Source: Bradyrhizobium sp. AZCC 1719 (GTDB lineage Bacteria; Pseudomonadota; Alphaproteobacteria; Rhizobiales; Xanthobacteraceae). Taken from it: a stretch of 64,000 nucleotides of DNA. Positions 53,831 to 63,191 of this stretch are shown in pieces (the first letter of the stretch is position 1; every line of letters begins with the position of its first letter). The DNA lies in the NCBI RefSeq assembly GCF_036924525.1, contig NZ_JAZHRU010000001.1:4617001-4681000 (forward strand), given 5' to 3'. The notes beneath the pieces were generated by a model. The model was not told where the DNA came from. It saw nothing but the letters and a program-made list of their open reading frames with translations, and searched no databases. Both the position numbers and the translations under genes were made by a program.

Positions 53831-56800
53831 ATGCAAAACGTCGGCGGGAATTTGCACCTGAGTTCGACCGACCTGGTCGGACACCTGAACTGTACGTATC
53901 TGACGGAACTCGACCTCAAAGTAGCCAGGGGCGAACTCAAGAGGCCGAAGATCTGGGATCCGGTGCTTGAGACCCTTGCCGAGCGCGGCGCCGCACACGA
54001 GCAGGCCTTCATCGATCACTTGAAGACGCTCGGCATGGCCGTGACGGTCATCGATGGGTTTGGGCTCGATCCCAAATCCATTTCGGCAACCTTGGAGGCC
54101 ATGTCTCGCGGCGATGCGGTCATCGTTCAAGGCGCGCTGCAATCGGGAACGTGGAATGGTCGGGCCGACGTGCTTCGCCGCGTGGATACGCCGAGTCGGT
54201 TCGGTACCTGGTCGTACGAGATAACCGACACGAAGCTCGCGCGGGAAACGAAGGGGAATACGGTTCTTCAGATCTCACTGTATTCGGACATGCTTTCTAC
54301 GATGCAGGGTGTCGAGCCGACTTCGGCCCACGTCGTGACCCCAGGTACGAATTTTGAGCCGGAAACCTACCGTGTCGCCGACTACTCGGCCTATTACCGG
54401 CATGTGAGGGCCAGTCTCGAACGAGCGGTCGCTGATGGCGCCGGCACCGCCTATCCCGAACCGATCGAACACTGCGAGATTTGCCGGTGGCGCCGTGATT
54501 GCGACGACCGCAGACGGCGGGACGACCACTTGTCACTGGTGGCCGGTATCAGCAAGTCGCAGATCGGCGAATTGACCAGACGCGGAGTCGGCAGCGCGGC
54601 CGCGCTCGCTGCAATGCCCATTCCCCTGGAATGGAGGCCAGACCGCGGAGCTGCCAAAAGCTACGAAAAAGTCCGCGAGCAGGCGAGAATTCAGGTCGAG
54701 GGCAAAACGAGCGGCACGATGAAGTACGAACCGTTGCCGCTGGTCGCCGGTTTCGGTCTGTCGCGCCTTCCCGAGCCTTCTCCGGGCGACATATTCTTCG
54801 ACTTCGAGGGTGATCCTTTCGTGGGAGAAGGCGGGCTGGAATTTCTGTTCGGCTACTCTTTTCTCGATCGCGGAGGGAAGCAGACTTACGTGGGCGACTG
54901 GGCCTCCGACCGGCGGGAGGAGCGGGGCGCATTCGAGCGTTTCGTCGATTTCGTGACCGAGCGCCTTAAATCCTATCCCGATCTACACATCTACCATTTC
55001 GCGCCGTACGAGCCGGCCACGATGAAGCGCCTGATGGGGCGTTACGCCACGCGCGAGAACGAAGTCGACAACCTCCTACGAGCAGAGATCTTCGTCGATC
55101 TGTTCGCCGTCGTCCGCCACGGAATTCGTGTCAGCGTGGAGAGCTATTCGATCAAAAAGCTGGAGCCCCTGTACTCGTTCACCCGCAGCGTCCCGCTGGA
55201 GGACGTCGGGACCGTCATGGCGAGGACGCAGGCGCGGCTCGAAATGGCGGACGCCGCTGGCGTTCCCGACGCGGACAAGGCTACGATCCGCGGCTACAAT
55301 AAGGATGATTGCGACTCGACGGCCGCGCTGAGGAAGTGGCTCGAAGCGCTGCGCGCCAGCCTTATCGCCAGCGGCGAAGTGATCGAACGGCCGGTCCCAA
55401 AACCTGCGGAAGTCAGTGAAAAGCTCGGTGACTGGCAGAAGAGGGTGGCGGAACTCGTCGGCCGGCTTACGGGAGGTATCCCAGACGACGTCGCCGAACG
55501 GACGGCCGAGCAGCAGGCTCGTTGGCTACTGGCATTCATGATGGACTGGCACGGTCGGGAGAAGAAGGCTGTTTGGTGGGAATATTTCCGGCTTCGCGAT
55601 CTTTCCGTCGAGGATCTTCTTCACGAACGTGCCGGTCTCTCCGGGCTTACGTATCTGGAAACCGTCGGTGGGAAGAATAAAACGCCTATCCATCGTTACA
55701 AATTCGATCTTCAAGACACCGATCTCCGGCCGGACAGCGAGCTTAGAAGCGTCGGCGGCCAGAAATTCGGTAGCGTTGTCGCCATTTCGCATGAAGATCG
55801 GACCATCGACATCAAGAAGCGCGGCGACACGGCGGATTTCCATCCCGAAGCCGTCTTCGCCCACAAATCATTGGATCGCGATGAACGTCCCGAGTCCCTC
55901 CTTCGGCTGGGACAGTACGTGGCGGAAAACGGGATTGAAGGAGCCGGCGAACACCGCGCTGCGCGTGATCTTCTCATGTCGACCGCTCCGCGGCTGCGGG
56001 GACAAAGCCTGCAGGTCGAGGGCGAGGTTATTTTGAACACGGCCACCCGGGTTGCGCTTGCGTTGGACCAGAGCGTCTATCCAGTTCAAGGGCCGCCGGG
56101 AGCCGGGAAGACATTCACCGGCGCGCGCATGATCTGCGCACTTGTGCGCGCCGGGAAACGGGTGGGGATAACCGCCAATAGTCACAAAGTCATTCGCAAT
56201 CTTCTCGACGAGGTCGTCAAGGCTGCAGGCGAGGAGGGTCTCCCGATCCGCTGCGTTCAAAAGGTCGACGAGAAACATCAAGAAGACGATCTCGACAACT
56301 TGATGTTCGTCAAAAAGAACGAGCAAGCCCTCGATGCGATTCGGACGAGCTGTGCCGTCGGCGGAGGGACATCGTACTTCTGGGCGCGGCCGGACGCACG
56401 ACTTTGCGTCGACGTGTTGTTCATCGACGAAGCCGCGCAGATGGCTCTCGCGAACGTGCTGGCCGTCGCACAAGCTGCGCAAAGCGTCGTTTTGCTTGGG
56501 GACCCGCGACAACTGGAGCAGCCGATTCAAGGAAGTCATCCGGATGGCGTCGGAGTTTCCGCGCTGGACCATGTACTCGGACACCATGCCACCATTCCGG
56601 CCGATCGGGGTCTATTCCTCGACGAGACATGGCGGCTCCATCCGCTCATCTGCGCCTTCAATTCAGAATTGTTCTACGAAGCCCGTCTGAAGTCCCGGCC
56701 GGGACTGGAACGGCAGGAAATCAAGGTCAATTCCGGACTGAACGGCTCGGGCCTTCGGTACCTACCGGTCCAACACGACGGTAATCAGAGTTCGTCGCCG

Positions 56801-57229
56801 GAGGAAGCCGATGCGATCCGTGACCTCATCGGGGATATCCTGGAGTCTGAAGCGACTTGGGTTGATCGAAAAGGCAACGAGTCCCGGATTTTGCTCGACG
56901 ATGTCCTGATCATCGCACCGTACAATGCGCAAGTCTTCGAGCTGCAGGAACGAATTCCAGGCGCCCGCATCGGTACGGTGGACAAATTTCAGGGACAGGA
57001 AGCTCCCATTGTCATCTATTCCATGGCGACCTCTAGTCATGCGGACGCACCGCGCGGAATGGAATTCCTCTACAGTGCCAACCGACTGAACGTCGCGGTT
57101 TCTCGAGCAAAGTGCATCTGCATCGTGGTCGCGTCACCACGCCTATTCGAGGCAGAGTGTCGGACGCCTCGCCAAATGCAACTCGCTAATGCGTTTTGTC
57201 GGTACGCCGAATTGGCCACCGTATTGTAA
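53831..57229 (+). CDS. TM0106-type RecB-like nuclease/RNase H-like exonuclease/SF1 helicase, 1132 aa
   Basis: From ATG 53831 (GGTGGGAA upstream; TTG 53819 is a longer choice). Residues ~1-225 form a RecB/Cas4-like nuclease: NGRADVL and YEITDTKLA carry D and E-x-K. A Cys near the start (HLNCTYLTE), with CEICRWRRDC (Cys214, 217, 223), makes a 4Fe-4S cluster site as in AddB/Cas4. A DEDD RNase H-like domain (~315-500) has IFFDFEGDPF and YNKDDCDST. The SF1 helicase has Walker A QGPPGAGKTFT (~753), Walker B FIDEAAQM, GDPRQLEQP and NVAVSRAK. The protein is full length with active-site residues kept. It is divergent to the pseudokinase operon. Confidence 0.9.
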   Translation: MQNVGGNLHLSSTDLVGHLNCTYLTELDLKVARGELKRPKIWDPVLETLAERGAAHEQAFIDHLKTLGMAVTVIDGFGLDPKSISATLEAMSRGDAVIVQGALQSGTWNGRADVLRRVDTPSRFGTWSYEITDTKLARETKGNTVLQISLYSDMLSTMQGVEPTSAHVVTPGTNFEPETYRVADYSAYYRHVRASLERAVADGAGTAYPEPIEHCEICRWRRDCDDRRRRDDHLSLVAGISKSQIGELTRRGVGSAAALAAMPIPLEWRPDRGAAKSYEKVREQARIQVEGKTSGTMKYEPLPLVAGFGLSRLPEPSPGDIFFDFEGDPFVGEGGLEFLFGYSFLDRGGKQTYVGDWASDRREERGAFERFVDFVTERLKSYPDLHIYHFAPYEPATMKRLMGRYATRENEVDNLLRAEIFVDLFAVVRHGIRVSVESYSIKKLEPLYSFTRSVPLEDVGTVMARTQARLEMADAAGVPDADKATIRGYNKDDCDSTAALRKWLEALRASLIASGEVIERPVPKPAEVSEKLGDWQKRVAELVGRLTGGIPDDVAERTAEQQARWLLAFMMDWHGREKKAVWWEYFRLRDLSVEDLLHERAGLSGLTYLETVGGKNKTPIHRYKFDLQDTDLRPDSELRSVGGQKFGSVVAISHEDRTIDIKKRGDTADFHPEAVFAHKSLDRDERPESLLRLGQYVAENGIEGAGEHRAARDLLMSTAPRLRGQSLQVEGEVILNTATRVALALDQSVYPVQGPPGAGKTFTGARMICALVRAGKRVGITANSHKVIRNLLDEVVKAAGEEGLPIRCVQKVDEKHQEDDLDNLMFVKKNEQALDAIRTSCAVGGGTSYFWARPDARLCVDVLFIDEAAQMALANVLAVAQAAQSVVLLGDPRQLEQPIQGSHPDGVGVSALDHVLGHHATIPADRGLFLDETWRLHPLICAFNSELFYEARLKSRPGLERQEIKVNSGLNGSGLRYLPVQHDGNQSSSPEEADAIRDLIGDILESEATWVDRKGNESRILLDDVLIIAPYNAQVFELQERIPGARIGTVDKFQGQEAPIVIYSMATSSHADAPRGMEFLYSANRLNVAVSRAKCICIVVASPRLFEAECRTPRQMQLANAFCRYAELATVL

Positions 57230-57427
57230 GGAGTTGCTGCACTATTGCATCGACGGGATTTATTAGCCGTAAGCTATCTCCTCGGCAGTGATGCGCCTTA
57301 TTTTCCAAAGCCGCAACCATAAATCTTGCGACGGGACGGCTTGCCAGAATCGCTATGCACCGCCACTCAAGAACTCCACGCCACTACTCAAGTGATGCAG
57401 GATTAGAATCATCGTGCCGACCGAAAC

Positions 57428-58540
57428 TCAACTCGTCCGCAGAAGCGAAGGGTCGAGCGAAGGCAGTCTCATCGGATTGAACGGCGCCAAGTCGACGCTT
57501 TGTGCTGCGCCATCAGCGATCAACTCGGCAATTGCTTCGCCTGTCGCTGGTGAGTTCAGGATACCCCAGACATTGTGCCCGGTGGCGACATAGAGTCCCT
57601 CGCTGCGTGGGACTTTGCCAATCAGTGGCAAGCCGTCATGTGTGACCGGACGGAAACAGGCTTGCCGCGCAACGATCCTTTCTGGGCGGAAGACCGGCGA
57701 CAATCGTTCGGCGATGGCCTGCAGGCGACCGATGGCCTCTGAATCCGGCTTTACCGCGGCGGGGTCGATCGGCAGCGGGACCACGTCGGATAGAGCCGTA
57801 ATGTGGGTGCTGCCGTCTGCGCGCGGAAACACCTCGACGCTCACCATGTCGCCGGTCTCGGTCTCGTCGTGATAGTCTAAAAATAGTGCGTGTGGGGGAA
57901 CGTCTGCGCCGGTGTCGTAGACAAGACTGGGACTACGCTGCCCGAAAACGGCCGGCAAGCTCATCCATTCCGCCGCCAGCAATGACCACGGTCCCATGGC
58001 GACAACGACGGCGTCTGTCTCAAGGATGTCGCCATCAACTTCGACGCCCCGCACAGTCGTGGCGTGGGTATGCCTCACCACGCCAGTCGCGCGGCCGCGG
58101 CGCAGTTCGGCGCCGCGGGCTTGGGCGGCGCGCATCATAGCGGAGGTGAACATGCGGGGATGAACAATTGCCGTCGTCTCAGTGGTGCTTAAATGCGACC
58201 CAATAACAACGCCGTTGGAGAGCCAATCAAGCTCCGAAGGTTTCTGGCGACGCGGGTCGCGCTCGGAAGCTACGAAGCCGCTGTAAGCGGTCATAGGACG
58301 ATAGCCCCAATCGTCGGCGATCTCCTTCGGCAATGCAGCGTGCAGCTGGAAACTGCGTCGGGCCAGTGCGTCTAGCGGCGTGCCAGCGCACCAGTCGAGT
58401 GCCAGAAATCCGCCAGCCTTTCCTGATGCTGCGGCGGCAACCTCAGTGCTCTCAACCACGATCACTTGAGCGCCGCGTCGGCTGAGGAAGTAGGCTGTGC
58501 AGGCGCCCACTACGCCACCGCCGCAAATCACAACCCGCAT
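57428..58540 (-). CDS. FAD-dependent oxidoreductase (DadA/glycine oxidase-like), 370 aa
   Basis: The N-terminal dinucleotide fold is VVICGGGVVGACTAYFLSRR, followed by AAAASGKAGGFLALDW, and the C-terminus has LYVATGHNVWGILNSPATGE, which contacts FAD. These are signatures of the DAO family that oxidises D-amino acids, glycine or related amines. The substrate is not clear. It stands alone between the nuclease-helicase gene and the DNA-repair cluster. Confidence 0.88.
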   Translation of the reverse strand: MRVVICGGGVVGACTAYFLSRRGAQVIVVESTEVAAAASGKAGGFLALDWCAGTPLDALARRSFQLHAALPKEIADDWGYRPMTAYSGFVASERDPRRQKPSELDWLSNGVVIGSHLSTTETTAIVHPRMFTSAMMRAAQARGAELRRGRATGVVRHTHATTVRGVEVDGDILETDAVVVAMGPWSLLAAEWMSLPAVFGQRSPSLVYDTGADVPPHALFLDYHDETETGDMVSVEVFPRADGSTHITALSDVVPLPIDPAAVKPDSEAIGRLQAIAERLSPVFRPERIVARQACFRPVTHDGLPLIGKVPRSEGLYVATGHNVWGILNSPATGEAIAELIADGAAQSVDLAPFNPMRLPSLDPSLLRTS

Positions 58541-58850
58541 GGTCTCTCCACTTGCAAGCTATCAAAAACGCCGAGAAGGTCCAGGATGCTAACGCGTCGG
58601 CTGTCTCTTTGTCTCCTTGAGTTTATCGACGCACCTTTAGAGACAGGCGTGTCCGCCGTCGGAACGACCATGCTCGCGCACGTGGGCGCTGATGAAAGGG
58701 CCGACACAACCCGGGCCTCTGGCGTGCAGTTCCAACGGTTTGGAACCAAGAGTCAACGAAAGGAGGGCTGTATCTTGAGACTAATCACGCCGGTTGACCG
58801 ATGCCATCACGTACACTGGCCGGATGCTTACCGCGTTGGCCCATTCCGGT
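58541..58850. other. Intergenic region, no gene supported
   Basis: This 310-base stretch lies between two same-strand (minus) genes and should hold the promoter of the FAD oxidoreductase gene. Short open frames are present on both strands, but none has good quality or a ribosome site. Confidence 0.5.
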
Positions 58851-59954
58851 TCAAATCCCGAAATCCAGTTGCGGCTCCGTGTCGTTGCCGTCTTGCAGGG
58901 AAGACAGCGAGACTCCCAGGAGGCGCACTGCTTTTGAAAGGGGCATGGCGTCTTCCAGCAGGCCGATCGCCAGACGCGCGAGATCATCGCGGTTCGCGAC
59001 AGGTGCAGACACGGATCGGCTGCGCGTGATAATCTCGAAGTCGGCGAACTTCACTTTAAGTGTGACCGTTCGCCCCCGGGCGCCCGCCGACTCGCAATGT
59101 CGCCAGACCTTCTCTATCAGCGGTTGGAGCTCCGCCACCATCGCGTCGAATTCTCCGAGGTCGGCAGAGAACGTGTTCTCGGCGCCGACCGATTTGCGGA
59201 TACGATTGGCCCGTACAGGGCGCTCGTCGATGCCGCGTGAAATCCAATAGTAATAGGTGCCGGACTTGCCGAAGTTCTCCTGCAGGAACGCGAGGGACTG
59301 GTTGCGAATGTCGAGACCGGTCCAAATCCCGAGGGCGTTGAATTTGGCGGCGGTTGCGGGCCCGATGCCGTGAAACTTCCCGACCGGCAGCGTCTCCACG
59401 AAAGTCGGCCCCATCTCCGGCGAGATGACGTACTGCCCGTTAGGTTTGCGGTGATCGGAGGCGAGCTTCGCCAGGAACTTGTTGTAGGAGATGCCCGCCG
59501 ACGCGTTCAGGCCTGTTTCCGCCTTGATCTTCTCTCGTATCCGCAGCGCAATGTCTCTGGCCAGCAGGATGCCTTGCAGGTTTTCGGTGACATCGAGGTA
59601 GGCCTCGTCGAGCGAAAGCGGCTCGATAATCGGCGTGTGCTCGGCGAAGATCTCGCGAATCTGTCGGCTGATCGCTTTGTAAACTTCGAAGCGTGGCTTG
59701 ACGAAGATCAGATCCGGACACTGGCGTTTTGCCGTGACCGACGGCATGGCCGAGCGAACGCCGTACTGGCGCGCTTCATAGCTCGCGGCAGCGACGACGC
59801 CGCGTTCGGCCGAACCGCCCACTGCCACCGGCTTGCCGCGCAGGTCCGGATTATCGCGCTGCTCCACCGACGCGTAGAAGGCATCCATGTCGATATGGAT
59901 GATCTTGCGGTGAGGCGCGCTCGAAGCGCTGTGTTCCGGATTGGGAGGGACCAT
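58851..59954 (-). CDS. dinB: DNA polymerase IV (Y-family translesion polymerase)
   Basis: The start at ATG 59954 gives 367 residues. Catalytic carboxylates lie in IIHIDMDAFYASVEQ and SLDEAYLDVTE, and the Y-family palm and finger text (GVRSAMPSVTAKRQCPDL) is intact. The little-finger domain (~250-350) has the typical RTVTLKVKFADFEIITRSRS. The C-terminal QLDFGI matches the beta-clamp binding peptide. It performs error-prone translesion synthesis. No LexA box is seen directly before it, although it neighbours SOS-type genes. Confidence 0.95.
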   Translation of the reverse strand: MVPPNPEHSASSAPHRKIIHIDMDAFYASVEQRDNPDLRGKPVAVGGSAERGVVAAASYEARQYGVRSAMPSVTAKRQCPDLIFVKPRFEVYKAISRQIREIFAEHTPIIEPLSLDEAYLDVTENLQGILLARDIALRIREKIKAETGLNASAGISYNKFLAKLASDHRKPNGQYVISPEMGPTFVETLPVGKFHGIGPATAAKFNALGIWTGLDIRNQSLAFLQENFGKSGTYYYWISRGIDERPVRANRIRKSVGAENTFSADLGEFDAMVAELQPLIEKVWRHCESAGARGRTVTLKVKFADFEIITRSRSVSAPVANRDDLARLAIGLLEDAMPLSKAVRLLGVSLSSLQDGNDTEPQLDFGI

Positions 59955-60002
59955 GGTCGGATTGTACAGGGCACCGCAAGTCAAGTCGCGGCCAAGTCAG
60001 CC

Positions 60003-60263
60003 TCAATCCGCCGACGGGCATTCAGGGCAGGTGTCGCCGATCGAGTCCAGCACCTCGGCGATCGCGACGGTAGCCGCTTGCGACGAAACGCCGGCCGGCG
60101 GATCGGTCCGAGCGATCTGGAATGCGCGGTCGCGGGCATGCGGATCGGCGCGGTCCTGCATCCACCCATGCTCCTCGCATTCGCGAATGGCGCCGGCCTC
60201 GCTGAGCACCGAAATCGCCCAGCCGCGTAGCGTCCGGATCGCTGGTTGCTTTTCCTTCGTCAT
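60003..60263 (-). CDS. Conserved hypothetical protein, 86 aa
   Basis: Two starts are possible (60269 and 60263). I use 60263 (MTKEKQPAIRTLRGWAISVL). The N-terminal helices and RECEEHGWMQDRADPHARDR are followed by a tail with a CxxC near the end (GDTCPECPSAD). Proteins of this type are widespread in Bradyrhizobium, with unknown role. It sits 48 bases before the dinB start on the same strand and may be cotranscribed. Confidence 0.65.
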   Translation of the reverse strand: MTKEKQPAIRTLRGWAISVLSEAGAIRECEEHGWMQDRADPHARDRAFQIARTDPPAGVSSQAATVAIAEVLDSIGDTCPECPSAD

Positions 60264-60395
60264 CAGCATTCGAAATCGCTCCTACCGGGCGAATCCTCAC
60301 GCCTCGCCGTCCGTTCCGGGCTGCTAACACAGGTCACGGATTCCGAATTGCATGGCTATTGCTTTTCCACGTGTTCCGTCCGCCTGTGCAAAAGG

Positions 60396-61124
60396 TCAAG
60401 CGGCCAGCACAGGATCTTCCTTTTCGCCGGTCGCAACGATCTTTAGCGCCTCATCCGGCAACGGCCGCTGGAGCGCCTTGGCCTCGTCCCAGGGGGCGCG
60501 CAGCCAGACATCGTACTCTTCGGTTGTGGTCAGGATCACCGGCATTGCCTTCGGATGGACGCGTTCCACCTCGGCATTCGGCTTGCAGGTCAGGAAGGCG
60601 TAGACGTCGATCGTGACTTCTCCTTCTTTGGCCTTCCGGACGCTGGTCCAGTTCGTCCAGAGGCCGGCGAACGCCAACAGCGGGCGGCTTTCGTCTGGAG
60701 CGAACCATACCGGCACCTTCTTGCCATCGATCGTGTCGTACTCGCTGAACGACGTGAAGGGGACCAGGCAACGGTGCTCGGTTCCGAGCCACTGCTTCCA
60801 ATGCGCGCTGCCCACATTTCGGATGTTGGTGGTGCCACTGTCCGGCTCCATCCGCAGCAATTCCTTGAAATCGACCGGCTTACCCTTGGCCTCGAGCCTA
60901 TCGGCTCGCTTCTTGGTGGCGTCCAGGAGCGCCTCCTGGGAGGACGGCATGCCCCATCGAGCCATGACGATCTCACGACCGTCCGGCGCGTTACGAACGA
61001 TCGGCGCTGGGTAGTCCGGAAAGATGCCGGGCATTGAAGGCAGGTTGCCAACGCGACTGTTGAGTGCGCTGAACAGGCGACGGATCGCGTCAACGTTCTT
61101 GGTCATCGAATAGAGATTGCACAC
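60396..61124 (-). CDS. SRAP/YedK-type abasic-site protein (SOS-response-associated peptidase)
   Basis: The mature protein begins with the catalytic cysteine ([10 protein letters not shown], Cys2), which crosslinks to abasic sites in single-stranded DNA. Further SRAP features are [38 protein letters not shown] (Glu) and [13 protein letters not shown] (His). It protects ssDNA during replication of damaged template. At 242 residues it is the usual length. It is clustered with dinB, ku and SOS-box genes. Confidence 0.93.
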   Translation of the reverse strand: MCNLYSMTKNVDAIRRLFSALNSRVGNLPSMPGIFPDYPAPIVRNAPDGREIVMARWGMPSSQEALLDATKKRADRLEAKGKPVDFKELLRMEPDSGTTNIRNVGSAHWKQWLGTEHRCLVPFTSFSEYDTIDGKKVPVWFAPDESRPLLAFAGLWTNWTSVRKAKEGEVTIDVYAFLTCKPNAEVERVHPKAMPVILTTTEEYDVWLRAPWDEAKALQRPLPDEALKIVATGEKEDPVLAA

Positions 61125-61126
61125 GT

Positions 61127-61573
61127 TCAGTCCTCCGGAGGCACGTTGCGCGGCCGCTGAGTTAGTTGCAGCAGCGTCGCCGAGGGGCGCCGGCCCGCCT
61201 TAGCGCATTTCTGACAGCGCAGCCTGCCGGCGAGATCATGAACGAAGGTTGTCGGTGGGTGGGGTAGGGCAGCGAGATCGACCTGGCTCGGCGCCTTGCA
61301 GCGCGAGCACTCGATCTGAAGCCAAGGATAGCCGCCGCTTATCGCCTGGTCGACGGTCGGTGAGGGATCGATCGGTTCTCCGTCCGCCCACATCCGCTCG
61401 TTCCAGCTTTCAGCCAGGAGCCGATCGGCCTGGCGGATCAGTGCGTCTCCCTTGGCGCGCAGCTCGTCCGACTGCGCGGCCAAAATGCCTGTCATCGCCC
61501 GCGCCTTGCCGAGCTCCTTCTTCAAGGCCTTACGGTCTCCGCCGGACAGAGGCGTCGGATGATGGGGGGCCAT
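61127..61573 (-). CDS. Zinc-ribbon conserved protein, 148 aa
   Basis: I choose ATG 61573 ([20 protein letters not shown]). A longer start at 61636 would overlap the upstream gene by 41 bases. A coiled helix ([20 protein letters not shown]) is followed by [16 protein letters not shown] and [16 protein letters not shown], two CxxC pairs suggesting one zinc site. It ends two bases before the SRAP start, so the two are probably in one operon. Function unknown. Confidence 0.75.
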   Translation of the reverse strand: MAPHHPTPLSGGDRKALKKELGKARAMTGILAAQSDELRAKGDALIRQADRLLAESWNERMWADGEPIDPSPTVDQAISGGYPWLQIECSRCKAPSQVDLAALPHPPTTFVHDLAGRLRCQKCAKAGRRPSATLLQLTQRPRNVPPED

Positions 61574-61595
61574 CCGGAACGACGCCGGGCTCTGA

Positions 61596-62000
61596 TCAAA
61601 TGGGCTCGAAGGTCGGCCAGCAGCCGTCTTCCTCATGGCGGCCAGTCCGGTTCTGGCAAGTGTTGTCGAGCAGTCGTTGCCCGACCTCCCTCCAGCTGGC
61701 TTGCTGCCCATACAGGCGGATGGCATCTGCCTTCTGGATTTCGACAATGCGCTCGCACCTGCAACAGGACACCCGCAGGACATGCTGCGGGATTTCGGAG
61801 AGGCGCTGCCCTTCGCTCTGTTGTCCCAAAGGTCTGTTGCCGACATAGGCATCATTCAGCACGGCCTGCCAATATTCGTCCGGCATCTCGTCCTGTGGGC
61901 CAAGCGGGCGCTCCCCCGGGGCTTTACCTCCGATCGAAGCGGCCAGCTTTTCCATTTGTTTCGGGGTAGGCATCCGCCAGCCCGCGGGTCGATCGCTCAT
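61596..62000 (-). CDS. CxxC protein heading an SOS-box operon, 134 aa
   Basis: Start at ATG 62000 (MSDRPAGWRMPTPKQMEKLA). The C-terminal half has RVSCCRCERIVEIQKADAIR with a CxxC and a later Cys (LLDNTCQNRTGRH). That resembles the metal-site layout of the next gene, so the two may be distant paralogues. It lies directly behind a LexA box and leads a minus-strand run (134-aa, 148-aa, SRAP, 86-aa, dinB), so it is probably DNA-damage induced. Confidence 0.72.
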   Translation of the reverse strand: MSDRPAGWRMPTPKQMEKLAASIGGKAPGERPLGPQDEMPDEYWQAVLNDAYVGNRPLGQQSEGQRLSEIPQHVLRVSCCRCERIVEIQKADAIRLYGQQASWREVGQRLLDNTCQNRTGRHEEDGCWPTFEPI

Positions 62001-62010
62001 GGCATAATTA

Positions 62011-62025
62011 GAACACAACAAGAAC
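62011..62025. promoter_or_regulatory. LexA (SOS) box GAAC-N7-GAAC
   Basis: GAAC 62011-62014 and GAAC 62022-62025 are separated by ACAACAA. The box is 11 bases upstream of ATG 62000 (minus) and ~155 bases upstream of the ku ATG (plus), so it can govern the repair operon and perhaps ku. Confidence 0.7.
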
Positions 62026-62181
62026 AAATGTCGAGTCCGACCAACGGCGGATGGGAAATGATTTTTCTGGTCGCGAGGGGCGTATCCAAATTGAGAGCCG
62101 CAAAACAGGGACGGAGTGTCGGAACCAGCCCCTTTCGATCGTCTTGAATCCGAGCTGCCCCGAAAACGGAGTACTGCGTAC

Positions 62182-63108
62182 ATGGCCCCCCGCGCCAACT
62201 GGAAAGGCTTTCTGCGTCTGTCCCTCGTCACGTGCCCGGTCGCGCTGTATCCGGCCACCTCCGAGTCCGAGAAAATCTCGTTCAACCAACTCAATCGGCA
62301 GACCGGCCATCGCATCAAATACCTCAAGGTCGACGCGGATACCGGTGACGAGGTACCGAACGAGGACATCGTCAAGGGCTACCAGCTCGAGAAAGACCAA
62401 TTCATCGAGGTGACCAAGGAAGAGCTCGAAGAGCTCGCGCTGGAGTCCACACGCACCATTGAGATCGACGAGTTCGTCGAGAAGTCCGAGATCGATCCAC
62501 GTTACTTGATCCGTCCCTACTACCTGCGTCCGGACGGGAAGGTCGGTCACGACGCCTTCGCGGTCATCCGCGAGACCATCCGCGAGATGAACAAGGTCGC
62601 GATCGGCCGCGTGGTGTTGACCAATCGCGAGCACATCATCGCGCTTGAGCCGCTGGACAAAGGGTTGGTCGGGACACTCCTGCGGTATCCCTACGAAGTG
62701 CGCTCCGAACACGAGTATTTCGACGAGATCCAGAACGTTAAAATTACGAAGGACATGCTGGATCTCGCCAGGCATATCGTGAACCAGAAGTCCGGACGCT
62801 TCGAGCCGGAGAAATTTGAGGACCAGTACGAAACGGCCCTGATCGATCTCATCAACCAGAAGCGTGCGGGCAAGCCGATCACGCCAAAGGAGCGGCCGCG
62901 CGGCGAGAACGTGGTCGATCTGATGGAAGCATTGCGACGAAGCGTCGGTGGGGCTGCGGTCGAAACGAAGGCCACGAAGAAGCCGGAGAAAAAGCCACGC
63001 AAGGCGGCAGCCGGACAGAAGGAAATGTTGATGCCGATCGCCGGTAAAAAGGCGAAGGAAACGGCGGCGAAGAAGCCGGCAGCCAGGCCGCAGCGCAAGT
63101 CGGCCTGA
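62182..63108 (+). CDS. ku: Ku protein (non-homologous end joining)
   Basis: ATG 62182 (MAPRANWKGFLRLSLVTCPV) gives 308 residues, and an ATG at 62116 would add 22. The Ku core is complete: SESEKISFNQLNRQTGHRIK, the ring segment VEKSEIDPRYLIRPYYL, and NREHIIALEPLDKGLVGTLL. A Lys/Ala-rich tail (KKPEKKPRKAAAGQKE) follows, typical of bacterial Ku proteins that bind LigD and DNA. LigD is not in the window. It binds double-strand ends. Confidence 0.95.
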   Translation: MAPRANWKGFLRLSLVTCPVALYPATSESEKISFNQLNRQTGHRIKYLKVDADTGDEVPNEDIVKGYQLEKDQFIEVTKEELEELALESTRTIEIDEFVEKSEIDPRYLIRPYYLRPDGKVGHDAFAVIRETIREMNKVAIGRVVLTNREHIIALEPLDKGLVGTLLRYPYEVRSEHEYFDEIQNVKITKDMLDLARHIVNQKSGRFEPEKFEDQYETALIDLINQKRAGKPITPKERPRGENVVDLMEALRRSVGGAAVETKATKKPEKKPRKAAAGQKEMLMPIAGKKAKETAAKKPAARPQRKSA

Positions 63109-63191
63109 TTGGGATACCGTGTGATCGGAGAAAACAAGGGCGTGAGCGTTCTCGACTACCAACACTGGTAAGAGGGGGAAGCCGGCCTCCA

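Noticed and set aside
58466..59029. Plus-strand frame of 187 codons overlapping the FAD oxidoreductase start and dinB end
   Set aside because: Poor codon quality, overlap with two supported genes on the other strand and no recognisable content.
62116..62181. Earlier start for ku (22 extra residues)
   Set aside because: The conserved Ku start MAPRANWKGFLRLSL is at 62182. The extra residues do not resemble Ku N-termini.
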